Assembly (NCBI GenBank): GCA_037447655.1
Contig: JBBHKE010000162.1
Location: forward strand, 1 to 64,000
Source: Zygnema cylindricum
Lineage: Eukaryota > Streptophyta > Zygnematophyceae > Zygnematales > Zygnemataceae
Direction of reading: 5' to 3'
DNA: 64,000 nt
This document shows, piece by piece, positions 11,290-22,696 of this stretch. A program made the translations under genes and the position numbers. Position 1 is the first letter of the stretch. The number at the start of each line of letters is the position of its first letter. The notes under the pieces are model-generated. The model worked only from the letters and a program-made list of their open reading frames with translations. It had not been told where the DNA came from and made no database searches.

Positions 11290-11344
<55 letters not shown>

Positions 11345-14300
11345 GCAAGAGAGAGAGAAGGGAGAGACAAAAAATAAAGGAAAACAGGGAAAGGAAAAAA
11401 AATTAGGGGAAAAAAAACGAGACTCATCCTCCTTTCCCATCTCCCAGTCTTTGCCTTTTCGCTATCCCTCTCTTCCTCGAATGCTATCCCTCTACTCTCC
11501 CTTTCCCTTCGTTGTAATTTCCAGACACCCTATCTCTCTGCTTCTCCTTCTGCCCCTCCTCCATCTCTGCCTCACTTCCTCTCCCTTTATTTTGTTTTCC
11601 CTGTGCAGTCGGTTCACAGAAATTTTTTGGTTCATAAAATAAATAAATTGGAATCCTTTATATCTCCAAGTGACAGAGACGCGTTAGCCTTAGCCAAAAA
11701 AAAACAAATAGGAAAAATACCCAATTTTATTATTTATACGTGAATCATCCCAATTCTCCATCCAAATATTATATCTGCAAGCTAACAGTTTTTCCCCTAT
11801 ATCAATACGAACTTGCTCTTTGTTCTCTCTCCCTCTCCCTCCCTCTCTCTCTTTCTCTCTCTCTTTCCCTCTCACTTAAAAGGACTAGTAAGCCTAAGAG
11901 TTTACTAAGGGAAAAAATAAGCCTAGTTCCGCTTCTTCAAACTTCAAAATAATGAAAATACACCATAAACATAAATAAATGAAAACTCTAAACATGCAGA
12001 TGTATTCATGCAAGTAACCAGTTTCATTGATCACTTGGAAAGAGATAGGATTTTCACAGATAACCTATCCTTTCTAAAACTACCCTTTCTAGAACTACTC
12101 TTACTAAAATTATCCTTACAAAACTAAACCGCGAATCGCTATTAACGTTAAATACATTGATTACATCCATTTTTTTTTTGCCATGCAAACATAAAATAGA
12201 GGTGAAAATACTAATGTGGTAGTCTTAACTAGAGGTTAACAATCGTCCATGTCATTCAGACAAGAAATAGAATAATTAACACTGAAACCTTTCTAGAAAT
12301 TCACAGTATATCCTTCCTAACACTATCCTTACTGAACTATCCTTACCAGAATTATCTTACTGAACTACACTTTCTAAAACCATCCTTAATACTGAACTAT
12401 CCGTATGAAACCATCCTCACTAAATCATCTTTACTAAAATATCCTCACTAAAACTAACCTTACTAAAACTATCCTTACTGAGACATTTAGCTCTTACTTA
12501 TTCAAAGCCAGAATTATTAGACCAGACTCACTTAACCTCGTTTAAAGTTGGTATCAGGTTTTTAAAACTTGGAAAAAGATTTCTCTTAAAACAAGAAAAG
12601 GAAAAAGAGATTATTTCAAAAAAAATTGTCTCACGAAAGCTTCTTCTTGATTGACGTTTTTTGGGGGTGAAACTTACTTTTGTTATACTGCCCCTTGCTA
12701 TTAAAGTACTTTTTGGACCCAAAATCAAAAATTAGTGTCAACACCATTGTTTAGTTAAGTGGTCCAAAATGAGCCACCTGGCAAACCATAGTTTAGTATA
12801 GTTGATTATAACTAAGTGTAGCTCCAATAATACTCTCCCTCTTTCCCTCTCAACTCCTTCTCCCTCTACCTCTCCAACTCCCACTCACAACGCTAGCAAT
12901 CAGCAGTGCATTTGTCTTTAAAAACATAAACAAAAAAAAAAATACTACCGGTGAAACAGTGCTTGATTCCAACTCCTTATTAACCCTAAATAACCATAAA
13001 GAGCTCTATAAAACACTAACAACTCACCTATTCTATCTCCCTCAATGCTGATTAATTGTCAACCCTAAAAAACTCCAAAAACCTAAAAAAAAACCAGGGT
13101 TTCTGTGTCTCTCCCAACGCTACATTTTGATTAAACCTAAAAAGCCCAAAAAAGCTCAAGAAACATTGACTCACCTGTTCTCCGTCTCCTTCGGAAAAGC
13201 TTTCAGAGCCTTCACTAAAGCAAGTTCTTGTGGCTCCGACCACCCCTCCGGAATTACCGCTCCACCCTCCTCTTTCCCTCCTCCTCCTACCCCGTTTGCA
13301 GTGCCTTCACCTTTCCCCTTTCCTCCCTTTTTCTCGTCCGGTGACTTAGTTTCCGAGGTAGTATTGACTCCTTCAGTTTTTTCAGCCCCTCCCTTTGACG
13401 CCCCTCCTCCTACTCCCTCTGTCCCCTTAGTGCTATTTGTGGCCTTCCCTGCTTTTCCAGATTTGGTTTCGGTTGTTTCCTTAACACCATTTAAAGTTGA
13501 AGGCGGTAAAGGGACAGCATCAGAAGTCCCGTCTCGGGTAGAGAGAGGAGACCCTATTTCTTTCGCACTTTTACGTTTCTGCAAAGAATCAAAAAAGTGG
13601 GTTTAACTTCATATTCATGAAAGAAATAGGTTTAATTTCATATCCATGAGGAAACATGGTAGTAGAAAATGGGTTTAACTGTTTTAAGTGTTTAGCTTTA
13701 TATCCATGCTTTTACATTTCTGTGAAGAAGAAAAAAAATGCGTTTAACTTGATGATAACAGAAGAGTATAAAATAAATAATTTATTTGTGATCATTTAAT
13801 CAGAATTATTAGGGCTAAGCTTCATATTTATGAAGGACATGGGTTTCATTTCATAATAGCGGAAAATCGGCTCAACGACATATTCACTAATAAACATAGT
13901 AGCAGAAAATGGGTTCAAGAAAAAAGGTTTTAAAAAAAAGGGCTTAAATGAGGAAAAATAGCAGAAAATGAAAATTTATTGAACCTTCATATAGAAGCAT
14001 AGTAACACAATAAACAGTTCTTTCAAGGTAAAAAAAAAGTAACACTAATAAATAATAACAAATAAAAATATAATTAATAAATAATTACACATGACAAAAA
14101 GACAAAGCAGAAACTCACTTGCAAAAACGAGTCGAAGGCCTTTGAATCATCCGGTTTCTGCAAAAGTACAGTCTTCACAGCCTTAAGAATCTCCTCCACT
14201 GTCCTTCCTGTCCCAACATACTCAGAAACCACTTCCCACCTCTGACTCGTTCCTTTCGGATACTTTGTCAGTCCCTTCCTCAATAAATCTATCTCCTCTC

Positions 14301-17300
14301 TCGACCACGGCTTCTCTTTCTTCCCTTTATCCTCCGCGCCTTTTTCCCCTCCCTTTTCACCTCCTTTCTTCCCCTCATTATTATTCTTCTTTCCTTCCCC
14401 AGCTTTGTGAACTCCATTTCCCATTACCTCCTTCCCCCCTCCTCCTCCTCCACTACCTCCACTACCACTCCCGTGAACATGCCCATTTTGTAAAATATTA
14501 CCGCCCGGTTTTGCTTCATTCGGACCAGAACCTACAGAAGAGACAAAATCCACATCAGCGGCAGCCTCTGCTTCCAAATCTCCAACTGGAAAATTGCCTT
14601 CCCATGCTCCGTTTTCCGTTAAAATTCCGTGCCATCTCCGTAAAGTGATCGCTTTCCTTCCCGGATCCGAAAATGCTTCAATTCGTTCACAAAGAGCTTT
14701 AAGTTGATCTATATCTAAACTTTGACAAAGGGTTTCTATAGAGTCATCGGGGACTCCCCACGGTTGTTGGGGTTTTCCGATTGGAGCTCCCGAAATACAT
14801 TCGGCCGAAGCGGTCCTCAACCTCGCCCTCTCCTTCCTTAACAACTTCTTCTCCTTCTCCCTCTGTTTTTTCATTAACGCCGACTCCTCCGCCGCTTTCT
14901 TGTCTTCCTCCTCCTTCCTCACTCTCTCCTCCTCCGCCGCCCTCTTCTCCTCCTCCTCCGCGGCTTTTTTCGCCGCGTTTTTCATCTCCTTTTTCTTCTG
15001 TTTCTCCTTCTTTTCGTCTTCTTTTCGTCTCGCTATACGAGGATCTCGTCTATACGCGTTTTCCACCAATGTCCGGATTCTCGTGTTTTCCTCTTTTTTT
15101 GCCTTTTCCCTCAGTTTAGAATTCTGTCTCTCCATCCACCGCTTATGTTCTCGACTCTCGGCCGACTCTAAATCGAATTCGTCTTCATTAGGGAACTCCC
15201 TCCACGATTTGAAACTAAACCAGAAATCATAAAATCTGTCGACTTCGGCAATTGGTGTATCCATTTCTCCCGGCATCATAGCCGGTTGGTTTTGCGACCA
15301 TCGCCCATTTCTCATAAAAACGGGCCCGAAAACTTTGAAAAAATCTTCGAGAGAACAATCGGATGGAACATAATCATCGAATTCGTCCGTTGAATCAAAA
15401 TTTCTCCGTTTTACGGGATCCATGAGGACCTCGTAAGCAGTTTGAATGGCTTTAAAACGAGTCTCGATTTCTTCCTTTTTGGCTTCTTTTGCAGCTTCTG
15501 TCTCCTCCTCCAATAAGAGAGCCGCCTGTTTGTCCGGATGATGTTTTAAAGCCGAATCTCTAAAATAAACGTCAAAAGAAAATCGCAGTTAGTGATCAAA
15601 ACCAATAGTTTCTCGGGTCCAAAAAATCTAATTTTAGGTTTTTCCTGACCAACATTTTCAATCTCCGGATGATGCTTTACCGCTGAATCTCTAAAAAAAT
15701 GTCAAATAACCAAAAAAATCTCAGATAGTGATAAAAACCATCAGTTTTTCTGGACCAAAACTTTGATTTTTGAGTTTTTCCTGACCAAAATTCTCATTTC
15801 TGAGTTTTTTTAAACCAAAATTCTCAGCGTCCAAATGGTGCTTTAAACGTGATTCTCTGAAAAAGCGTCTAAAAAAAAATAGTAATTCTCAAATAGTAAT
15901 CAAAATCATCAGGAACGGCCTCTCTAACAAGATTTCCTCTTTAGTCTATGTTAAACAACATATTTTTTATCATAACAAAAATACAATCATGACAGAAAAT
16001 ATGTAGTGTTAATTCCTAGTAGTGTTTTTTTTTTCACTACTTTTTCCTGTATGCGTTTCCTCTTTTGAAAGGTGAAAATTTTATCTTTCCATCACAACCG
16101 TCGTATTTATAGTCATTGCAAACAAAAAATAATCCACTGGATTGCTCGGTTTGTGGACTAAAAAAACCTATCCCTCCTCCCCATCCCCCCCTTCCTCTCT
16201 CTCTCTCCCTCCCTCTCTCTCTGATTAAAATGACAATTGTCTAAGTAAAAAATGAGTTCAAAAGCCAAAAACAACATTAAGGCCAAAAGAGATACACTGT
16301 ATAATTAACCAAACATGACAATGTATAAATAAAGGACCCTGGAGTCCTTCCAGAACCGGATAATCTTTGTTCCTCCTATATTGAGCAAATCTCATTACAG
16401 ATAGACAAAAAAAAGATTTATTTTTAGCGCAAATGGAAAGACAAAAAAAATGTCAGTTGTTAAAAATAAGACCTAGGGCTTTTAGCGTTCAACAAATACA
16501 CATGTTTATAAGAGAAAGGAGAAGTAAAAACAAAAAGAAAAAAAACCCAAGCAAAAGAGAAGAGTCCAGACCAGTTATGACTAAAGTGATCAGACTTTTC
16601 AGCGACAAACAGACAAAAAAAAAGTTAAAAACTGTCCTACAAACTGATACACAAAAGAAAAAACAAACATCTAACTTTTTTCTCTAGCTCTCTCCCTTGT
16701 CCCTCTCCCCCTCCTCCTCCCCCTCTTCTCCTCTCTCTCTCTCTTTGACTTGATGATCGGAATGAGATAACAAAAATCTCCCTCTGACCCTGCCTCCCTC
16801 CCCTCTCCCCCTTTCTCCCTCCAATGACCAAAAACGGAACAAAGTAAATCTAGTGATAAAAACATATCCAGAGACCTTCCTCAAAAGCTTTTGAAATATT
16901 ATCCTCTGTGGCAAGATACAGACATACACAAAAAATAATAATGACACAAAAATACTCATAATAAAATCGATGTAAATGGTAAGAAAACATCCACTCAAAT
17001 AAAGGTTCACTGAATTACCGAAACTTTTCAGAATCTTATCCTCCGTGGCAACATACAAGCACATGCAAAAGTCATATTAATCGTAATAATAACAATAATA
17101 ATAAAAAAAAATGATTTAAGTGGCAGAAAAAAACCACCATAGCTTACTGAATAAAATATTACTTTTCTGAATCTGATCCTCTGTTGCAAGAAACAAACGT
17201 ATACAAAAAACATATATAGCAATTGATTCAAAGTGGTGAAAAAAAAAAAAAAACAGAAATAAATAGTGATCACGAATTAATAATCCGATAAGTGTGCATG

Positions 17301-18256
17301 AAAAAAATGAGTTTTAAAGGCCAAAAAAACAATCTGTTCACACAAATAAAAAGCTCATGTAGTTAATAGATAGTTGATAGATAGTCAACAAATATTGACA
17401 AGGAAAAATATACTTTTGAATCTCAACTTCTTTCAAGCTTTCTGAATGTGTGAATCACCGCAGCGTCAAACATAGGTAAAAAAATAGTGAACATATTCGA
17501 AAAACAATTAACATGCAGCAAATAATGAATAGAGGTCAATTCCAATCGGTGCAAAAACCATCCACGCTAATAGTTATTTACTAACGATTCTTTACTGACT
17601 TATCGACAATCTTTCCGAATCTGATCTTCTGTCGCAAGATACAAACGTAGACCAAAAAACAAGATAAAACATGCATAACAGAAAATGAATAGCAGTCAGT
17701 TTTCATCGGTGAAAAAACAACCACACTAATAACTGTTCATTAACAATTGTTTACTGACTTACCGATAAGCTTTCCGAATCTGATCCTCTGTTGCAAGATA
17801 TCGCAAATGCGCCAAACCAAGTAAAGCGTAATGATCCTGTTGAAGCTGTCCCTCCTTCCCTTTCTTTTTTGACTTTCCGCTTTCCCAGGCAGTAGAATCA
17901 AAAGAAGCGGAAGAAGAGGAAGAAAAATCTGCACCCTCTGCTTCTGAACCCTTCTTCTTCTTTTTTCCTGCTGCTCCTCCTTCTCCCTCTCCTCCATCTT
18001 CTCCTTCTTCTTTTACTCCTGATAATCTTAAAGCAGCAGCATGAAATAAATGGCCGGCTGGCTCGAACCAGGAGGCCTTTGTAAACTCCGCAATGGAGGA
18101 TATAACCTCAAAACCGGGCTGAGGAACCATGGAAACATCGTATTCGATCTGTAAAACACTCGTCATTTTTGTCGTTTTTGTCGTTTTTGTCGTTTTCGAC
18201 GGAGTCGACGGTTTTGACGGAGTGGACGGTTTTGACATAGGTGAAGCTGTTGACAT
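11161..18256 (-). CDS. ZRF1: Zuotin / DNAJC2 (ZRF) family J protein with two SANT domains
   Basis: This ribosome-associated Hsp40 is expected to stimulate an Hsp70 at the polypeptide exit tunnel; plant and animal relatives also act on chromatin. I infer four exons (minus strand): 18256-17763, 15559-14119, 13578-13175 and 11278-11161. All junctions are GT-AG and phases 2/0/2 agree, giving 818 codons plus TAA. The zuotin N-terminal region is at about 30-85. The J domain starts near 141 and carries LATEDQIRKAYR, with the HPD motif (172-174) just after intron 1. EDFFKVFGPVFMRNGRWS is a zuotin hallmark. A Lys/Glu/Arg-rich helical region (about 300-425) fits ribosome binding. SANT1 spans about 583-630 and SANT2 about 758-810. 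Family members are about 620-660 aa; the extra length is low-complexity Gly/Lys/Ser linker. Exon boundaries were found by reading splice sites, without transcripts. Confidence 0.93.
11294..11333 (-). repeat. (GA)n microsatellite acting as a polypyrimidine tract
   Basis: On the minus strand this is (CT)n ending about 15 bases before the AG acceptor of zuotin exon 4 (11280-11279). Confidence 0.9.
12063..12485. repeat. Minisatellite in zuotin intron 3 (unit about 15 bp, ACTATCCTTACTAAA)
   Basis: Degenerate units fall in two blocks, 12063-12128 and about 12300-12485, separated by unrelated sequence. A Stowaway-like terminal sequence (CCGCGAATCGCTATTAACG) sits at 12129-12147, between the blocks. 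Confidence 0.7.
13016..13050 (-). repeat. Intronic copy of the exon 3/intron 3 donor junction
   Basis: On the minus strand it reads GAGATAGAATAGGTGAGTTG, against the true junction GAGACGGAGAACAGGTGAGT at 13171-13190. The copy lies about 150 bp into intron 3 and keeps a consensus donor. Confidence 0.6.
13708..13735 (-). repeat. Intronic copy of the intron 2/exon 3 acceptor junction
   Basis: On the minus strand CTTCACAGAAATGTAAAAG mirrors the true CTTTGCAGAAACGTAAAAG at about 13568-13586, about 143 bp away, with the AG acceptor kept. Neighbouring intron sequence (GGGTTTAACTTCATATCCAT type, plus strand) is also repeated. Confidence 0.65.
15664..15872 (-). repeat. Two intronic copies of the intron 1/exon 2 acceptor junction
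   Basis: Copy a (about 15664-15705) and copy b (about 15829-15872) repeat the exon 2 edge at 15533-15573. On the minus strand each has a T-rich run, an AG acceptor and about 27 exonic bases that encode the HPD region. The copies would read HHPE and HHLD instead of HHPD. The intronic part of the unit (an AGTTTTTCTGGACC-type stretch) is repeated too. Units are about 131 and 164 bp. Confidence 0.85.
15900..16850. other. Middle part of zuotin intron 1
   Basis: AT-rich with CT-rich tracts (16190-16222 and 16683-16830). No inserted gene or transposon is recognised here. Confidence 0.5.
16862..17762 (-). repeat. Array of intronic copies of the exon 1/intron 1 donor junction
   Basis: The exon 1 edge at 17763-17801 (encoding LATEDQIRKAYR, then GTAAGTC) recurs at about 17599-17643, 17416-17475 (decayed), 17142-17192, 17009-17056 and 16874-16920. 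Four copies still read (L/V)ATED in one frame. Intronic flanks (CATCGGTGAAAAAACAACCA type) repeat with them. Spacings are about 160, 177, 271, 139 and 137 bp; the 271 step could hide a lost copy. Confidence 0.85.
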
Positions 18257-18515
18257 AACGGAGGTTTTTGGTTAAAGTTGAGGTTTTCGTTAGAGTTGAC
18301 GTGACGGTTAGAAAGTGGCGTGACGTGACGTTAAAACGTTGACGGTTTAAGGTAGCTGATATCTTTTAGGGTTCTTAGGGTTCTCTCTATGATTCTTAGG
18401 GTTTCGGGAGTTTCTAGGGTTCAGAATCAGAAAAAAAAAGGTTAAGTGTGACAAGGAGAAAAACAGCCTTTTGGAGTTCGATATCTATAAATAGTTGTAT
18501 ATTTATATAAACAGA
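18257..18515 (-). promoter_or_regulatory. zuotin promoter / 5' leader with telo-boxes
   Basis: On the minus strand there are repeated AACCCTAA-type motifs, with an exact AAACCCTAA at 18404-18396 and further CCCTAG/CCCTAA motifs from 18366 to 18420. TATA-like sequences (TATATAAATA, TATTTATAGA) lie at about 18485-18512. Telo-boxes are known from plant promoters of ribosomal and translation genes, which fits a ribosome-associated chaperone. Confidence 0.55.
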
Positions 18516-18964
18516 GAAATTATTTCCAAAAAAATGAGGAAATAGATTGGAGAAAAAAGATAGGGAGAAAAATAACAAGAGAACAACGAAACAAAAGTGC
18601 TGTCCGAAAAGAGAGTGGGGACAAAAAACGGAAAACCTAAAACGGCAAAAGTGTGCCTATCCTTTTAAGGAAAAATAAAACCAGAATGAGACAAAAAACT
18701 GCCTACCTCTCTCTCTCACCCTTCTCTCTAACCTTCTCTCTTCTCTCCTGCTCTCCTCTCTCTCTCTCCCGTTAACAACACCTTATTCACAATTTTCCCT
18801 CTCCTACTCACTCGCTTTCTCTCTCTCTCTCTCTCTCGTGCAAAAGCTCCAGCTTCAGTGGAGCGAAACAACGTACAAAAGTTTAAAGGTCGCAAATGAA
18901 ATTTTTTGCAACACAGGCGGAAGGCCATCATCTCTTTTCTAAACAAAATCTCGTCCGTCACATA
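18516..18964. other. Upstream flank of zuotin
   Basis: No gene seen. It contains CT microsatellite tracts at about 18708-18775 and 18815-18838. Confidence 0.4.
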
Positions 18965-19480
18965 ATAGTTTTTTTAATCCTGTCCGTCCGTTGTGAACTA
19001 TGCAAAACGGCCGTCAAGTAGACTCCGGTTTTAACATCCATTAACAACTATAAGTACGTGTCTGTATTAATCATTGACGTCCAGAAAAGCGACACTGTTA
19101 ATTGATCAACGGTTGAAAACAGCCTTTTTTACTCGGAATACTTTTTTGTTAATTCGCTGTACAAGACAGGATGGCCAGATAAGATCTTGTCCGTCCATTA
19201 CTAGTCGTGTTTGTCCATTATTAATCCTGCAAAGTGGCAATAAAGTGGACTCGAGATTAGCATCCGTTGACAACCGTCAGCTAGTTCATCTGCTTCTATA
19301 TAGACGGCCAGATAAGCGACAGGGCGGTGGATCGACGGTTAAAATTAAGCTTTCATAGTAACACTTTTTTTCCTGTAGGGTTTTTTACCTGTACGGATGT
19401 ACTAGAATGGATGGCCGGATAAGTGATACAGCCGATTGATTGACGGTTTGAAATTAGCTTTCTAACTTTCGCACTATTTT
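18965..19480. repeat. Tandem duplication with a period of about 218 bp
   Basis: Two modules alternate. Module A (a TTAATCCTGTCCGTCC-type start, then a GACTCCGGTTTTAACATCC-type end) is at about 18975-19060 and 19195-19285. Module B (a GATAAGCGACA-type start, then a GATCGACGGTT-type block) is at about 19080-19180, 19310-19400 and 19415-19480. The array is old and ends in a partial copy. Confidence 0.6.
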
Positions 19481-19996
19481 TTTCTAGCAGGCTGAAAGTC
19501 TGAAACTTCATGTAGCGGCGTGGAAAAACGCGATTCCAGTCTGAACGCGAATAAAACTGAATGTGGCTCAACTCTCTCTCCGTTTTGACGGCGCCGCGAA
19601 TGTTTTCTGACGGATAAAAAGTGGGTCCCACCAAGACACTCTTAAAGGGTTTTAGGAATCTTTATCAATTTCTGACCGCATATTTACATGTAGATCGACG
19701 GTAAATAGCAGCTGCCGACAGTTTTGGAGCGAGGGAGGCGCGCGTTCACCGAATCCCACATTCGCTGGAGGAGTGGATTTGGGAGAGATAATTCAAGTCC
19801 ATTTTACGGAGCTGACATCAACCGTCCGATCCTTATCTACACCCATGCGATAGTTACAAAACCATCGTGTTACGAAACGTGCTGTTACCATGTCATTACA
19901 TGTCATTCGCTATTTGTTTGTCATATTCGGATACTCTCCATGATGCAACCATGCATGCAGATAGGTGGAATCATCATGCATGTAGATAGGAAATTA
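19481..19996. other. Intergenic
   Basis: No gene or clear repeat recognised. A short CATGCATGCA..ATCATGCATG palindromic patch lies at about 19950-19982. Confidence 0.35.
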
Positions 19997-20473
19997 AGTG
20001 TTGTGTATCGGCAAGGCTATGCCGATAATCGATATATTTCTGGCTTGCCGATAATCAATATATTGGAACGTTTTATCGAAACTGGTGTTATCGCCGATAG
20101 AAAACTGATAATCGCGATAACACCGATACCAATAACTGTTGAAATAAGTAGTTTTTGTATTTTCTAGTTTAAAATAAATTAGCGGAAACATATATAAGAA
20201 ATGATGGCAGCCTGCCTCCATCTCTTCTCTCTCTCCCCCATACTTGTTGTAGTGAACAGATAGTTACACTTGGCATACCAGGCTATATGCAGTGAAAAAT
20301 ATAATACAGTGTACTATAAAGTACTATTATATAGTGTACTACATTTTTTTCCACTTATCGCCAATAAGGATTTTGTTGGTCTAGGAACGATGTGTCGAGA
20401 CCCTGACCTTTGATAAGCGATAACTATCGGTATCGATGTTATTGCGATAGTTTTCTTGCTAATACGCAACACT
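19997..20473. mobile_element. hAT-like non-autonomous element (complete)
   Basis: The terminal repeats AGTGTTGTGTATCGGCAAG and CTTGCTAATACGCAACACT are inverted. The flanks carry a GAAATTA direct repeat (GGAAATTA left, AGAAATTA right), close to the 8-bp duplication of hAT elements. The interior is rich in CGATAATCG/ATCGATAT palindromes and carries a piece of the 1-195 repeat at 20190-20240. No transposase is encoded. Confidence 0.7.
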
Positions 20474-20696
20474 AGAAATTAGGAGTGGAATATCAGTTGC
20501 GTTGCCCTAAAAAACCCTAAAAAGCGAAAGAAAGGGTCGTTTGCAGCAGCCATATTTTCACTTAGGGCCAGCAAAAACCCATTAATACGTAAATTTGTGA
20601 ACTGTGAACAAAATATCGTTTCACTTTTGAGTCAGAGCGCCACGTGTAAAAAGTCAGTTTCACCAACAACAATACGTGCTCGAAAAAATATATAAG
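20474..20696. other. Intergenic
   Basis: No feature recognised apart from a telo-box-like AAAAAACCCTAAAAAG at about 20508. Confidence 0.4.
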
Positions 20697-21409
20697 GCCT
20701 CGATTCCATTAGGTGGTCCCATTAAACATACGGAAGCGTCTTATGTCAAGGTTAACTGGCAATCCGCTCCATTTTGTCAGGCTAGTAAACAACCATTCAA
20801 AATTATGATTAGTGCCACAAAAGTTAGTGCTCACATATTGAAAATCTAAAAATATTCTTCAAACAGAAAATCTTAACGCAATATATGTATCATCGGAGGT
20901 AGCTAATGATTCATGCGAAAAGTTTGCGGCCAAATTCTAATTTATGAAAATCGAAATCAAAATTTTGAAACGGAATTGCAAAAAGATGCCGCAAACTTTA
21001 AAGGTTGGTGGATGTTAGACGAAGCGTGCGAGAAAACATTCAGTTGACTTCAATCCAGTGTGGCAAGAGGCACATGGCTTGTACGACGTGAAGGCCTGTG
21101 ATTGCGTGTTCGAGGTGAATATTTTTTTGCTTTTTCAGGTGTACCACACACGACCAGGGTGAAGCAACTCTCCTCGCGAAGAGAGTTTATCCACATTGGA
21201 TGATTTGCGCGATTGCTTCGTGGATCTGAAGAATTATAACATCCAACGATCAATACTTACGCCTATAATGTTGGAGCATCCCTACAGCTTTTCAGTAAAC
21301 ATGTTTCGTCTAACAACTGAATAAATTTGGTACGAACCTGTACGAAAACACACGTGTTGTAAACAACCCCACTTTTCATCTAATGGAATCTTACCCTAAG
21401 TTATGAACT
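20697..21409. mobile_element. Harbinger-like TIR element related to 4041-4731
   Basis: The left end is GATTCCATTAGGTGG and the right end ATCTAATGGAATCTTACCC, followed by TAA. The interior aligns with the copy at 4 kb (the AAATTTTGAAACGGAATTGC and GAGGCACATGGCTTG regions). A short imperfect hairpin (AACTCTC/GAGAGTT) is at about 21166-21188. Confidence 0.6.
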
Positions 21410-21689
21410 TTTGTCGCTTGTAAAAAAGAAAATATAATATTTTTTCCAGTAACTACGTGGAGTGTTGTAGATTGACTACTGTATATTTTTGTTTATAGGT
21501 TTTTATTGAGTTGTCGTGATGCTATTTTATAGTTTTGTTTCATATGACATTGTTTTTCCCTTAAATTATATAATAAAGTGTAAAAAGTGGCGAAATAACT
21601 TCATACTCGTGTCCGAGTGGTAAAAAAGTTGTGAACAAATATTTTACATGTACCACTCTGTACGTCTATGTACCAAAATACTAGTTTTG

Positions 21690-22124
21690 TGAATGGGTAA
21701 GAAATTGATGGTGATAACAAAGATATCGATAGTTATCAGTTATCAAACATTTATTAGTCCCGATATATCGCTCCGAGACCAACAAGTTAATTATCGACGA
21801 TAAGTGGAAAAAATATAGTAAGCTATATAACAGTATTTTAAAATATATTGTATTATATTTTCACTGTATATACTGTGGCGCCACGTGTAACAATATGTTC
21901 CGTATTCTGCGTAACGCAATAACAACGGTTCAGTACGACCAAATAAATTGTAGAATTGTACGGTACGAACGGTACAATTATCGCCGATAGTTATCGGTAT
22001 CGGTTATTATCAGTTATTTATCGCGATAACACCAACGTCGATATATCGTGCCAATATATCGATTATCGGCGCCAAAAAAAGTAACATATGATTATGGACA
22101 AAACCTTACCAATACACAACACTA
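21690..22124. mobile_element. hAT-like element, right-end fragment
   Basis: It ends in CCAATACACAACACTA, matching the hAT-like terminal repeat. It has the same CGATAGTTATCGGT and ATATATCG-rich palindromic interior and the TATATACTGTGGCGCCACGT block shared with 55.0 kb. The left terminus was not found. Confidence 0.55.
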
Positions 22125-22696
22125 TAAAATACCGAAGTCATTTGTTGTATGTTTAAAAAAATTGTGTTGAAAATATTTCTTTAATACCTATATTCGCCTC
22201 CGGCGGTAATTTTCTTCCCATATTTTTACATAAGACATTAATTCATGTACAAGAAGTACAAGAGTATTGTACTTGAGGCATATGTTCTATCCGGAAATTT
22301 TGTAATTGTAAGGACAACATTATGGGTTGTTCTATTTAGAACGATATTCCATGGCATAGAACTTGTTTACCAAGTGTTTTAAATTGAGTTGTACCACGTA
22401 AGCTAGGATCGAACGTTGAAAATCAACAAAGATATTTCACACCAACCAATTTAAACTTATAATCATATTAGTTTCATTCGTACAGTTTTTTTTTATGAAA
22501 ATGCGTTGTTTTTTATAAAAATAAACTTTACGGTAATTTTGTAGATTTTTCGTGTACGAACGAAATGTACGGACGGAAATTGTACCGACCAACGAAATCT
22601 ACATAAATTTTGAAAAAAGGGACGCTACTTCGTTTATGCGCGCGAATTTGAATTAGTTTTTGAGTTTTGTACAGTTATTATTTACCACGAAACCAC
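22125..22696. other. Intergenic
   Basis: AT-rich. No gene or repeat boundary recognised. Confidence 0.4.

Noticed and set aside
13127-15232. Ser/Pro/Leu-rich plus-strand frames over zuotin exons 2 and 3
   Set aside because: They are antisense to well-supported exons rich in Lys and Glu codons.
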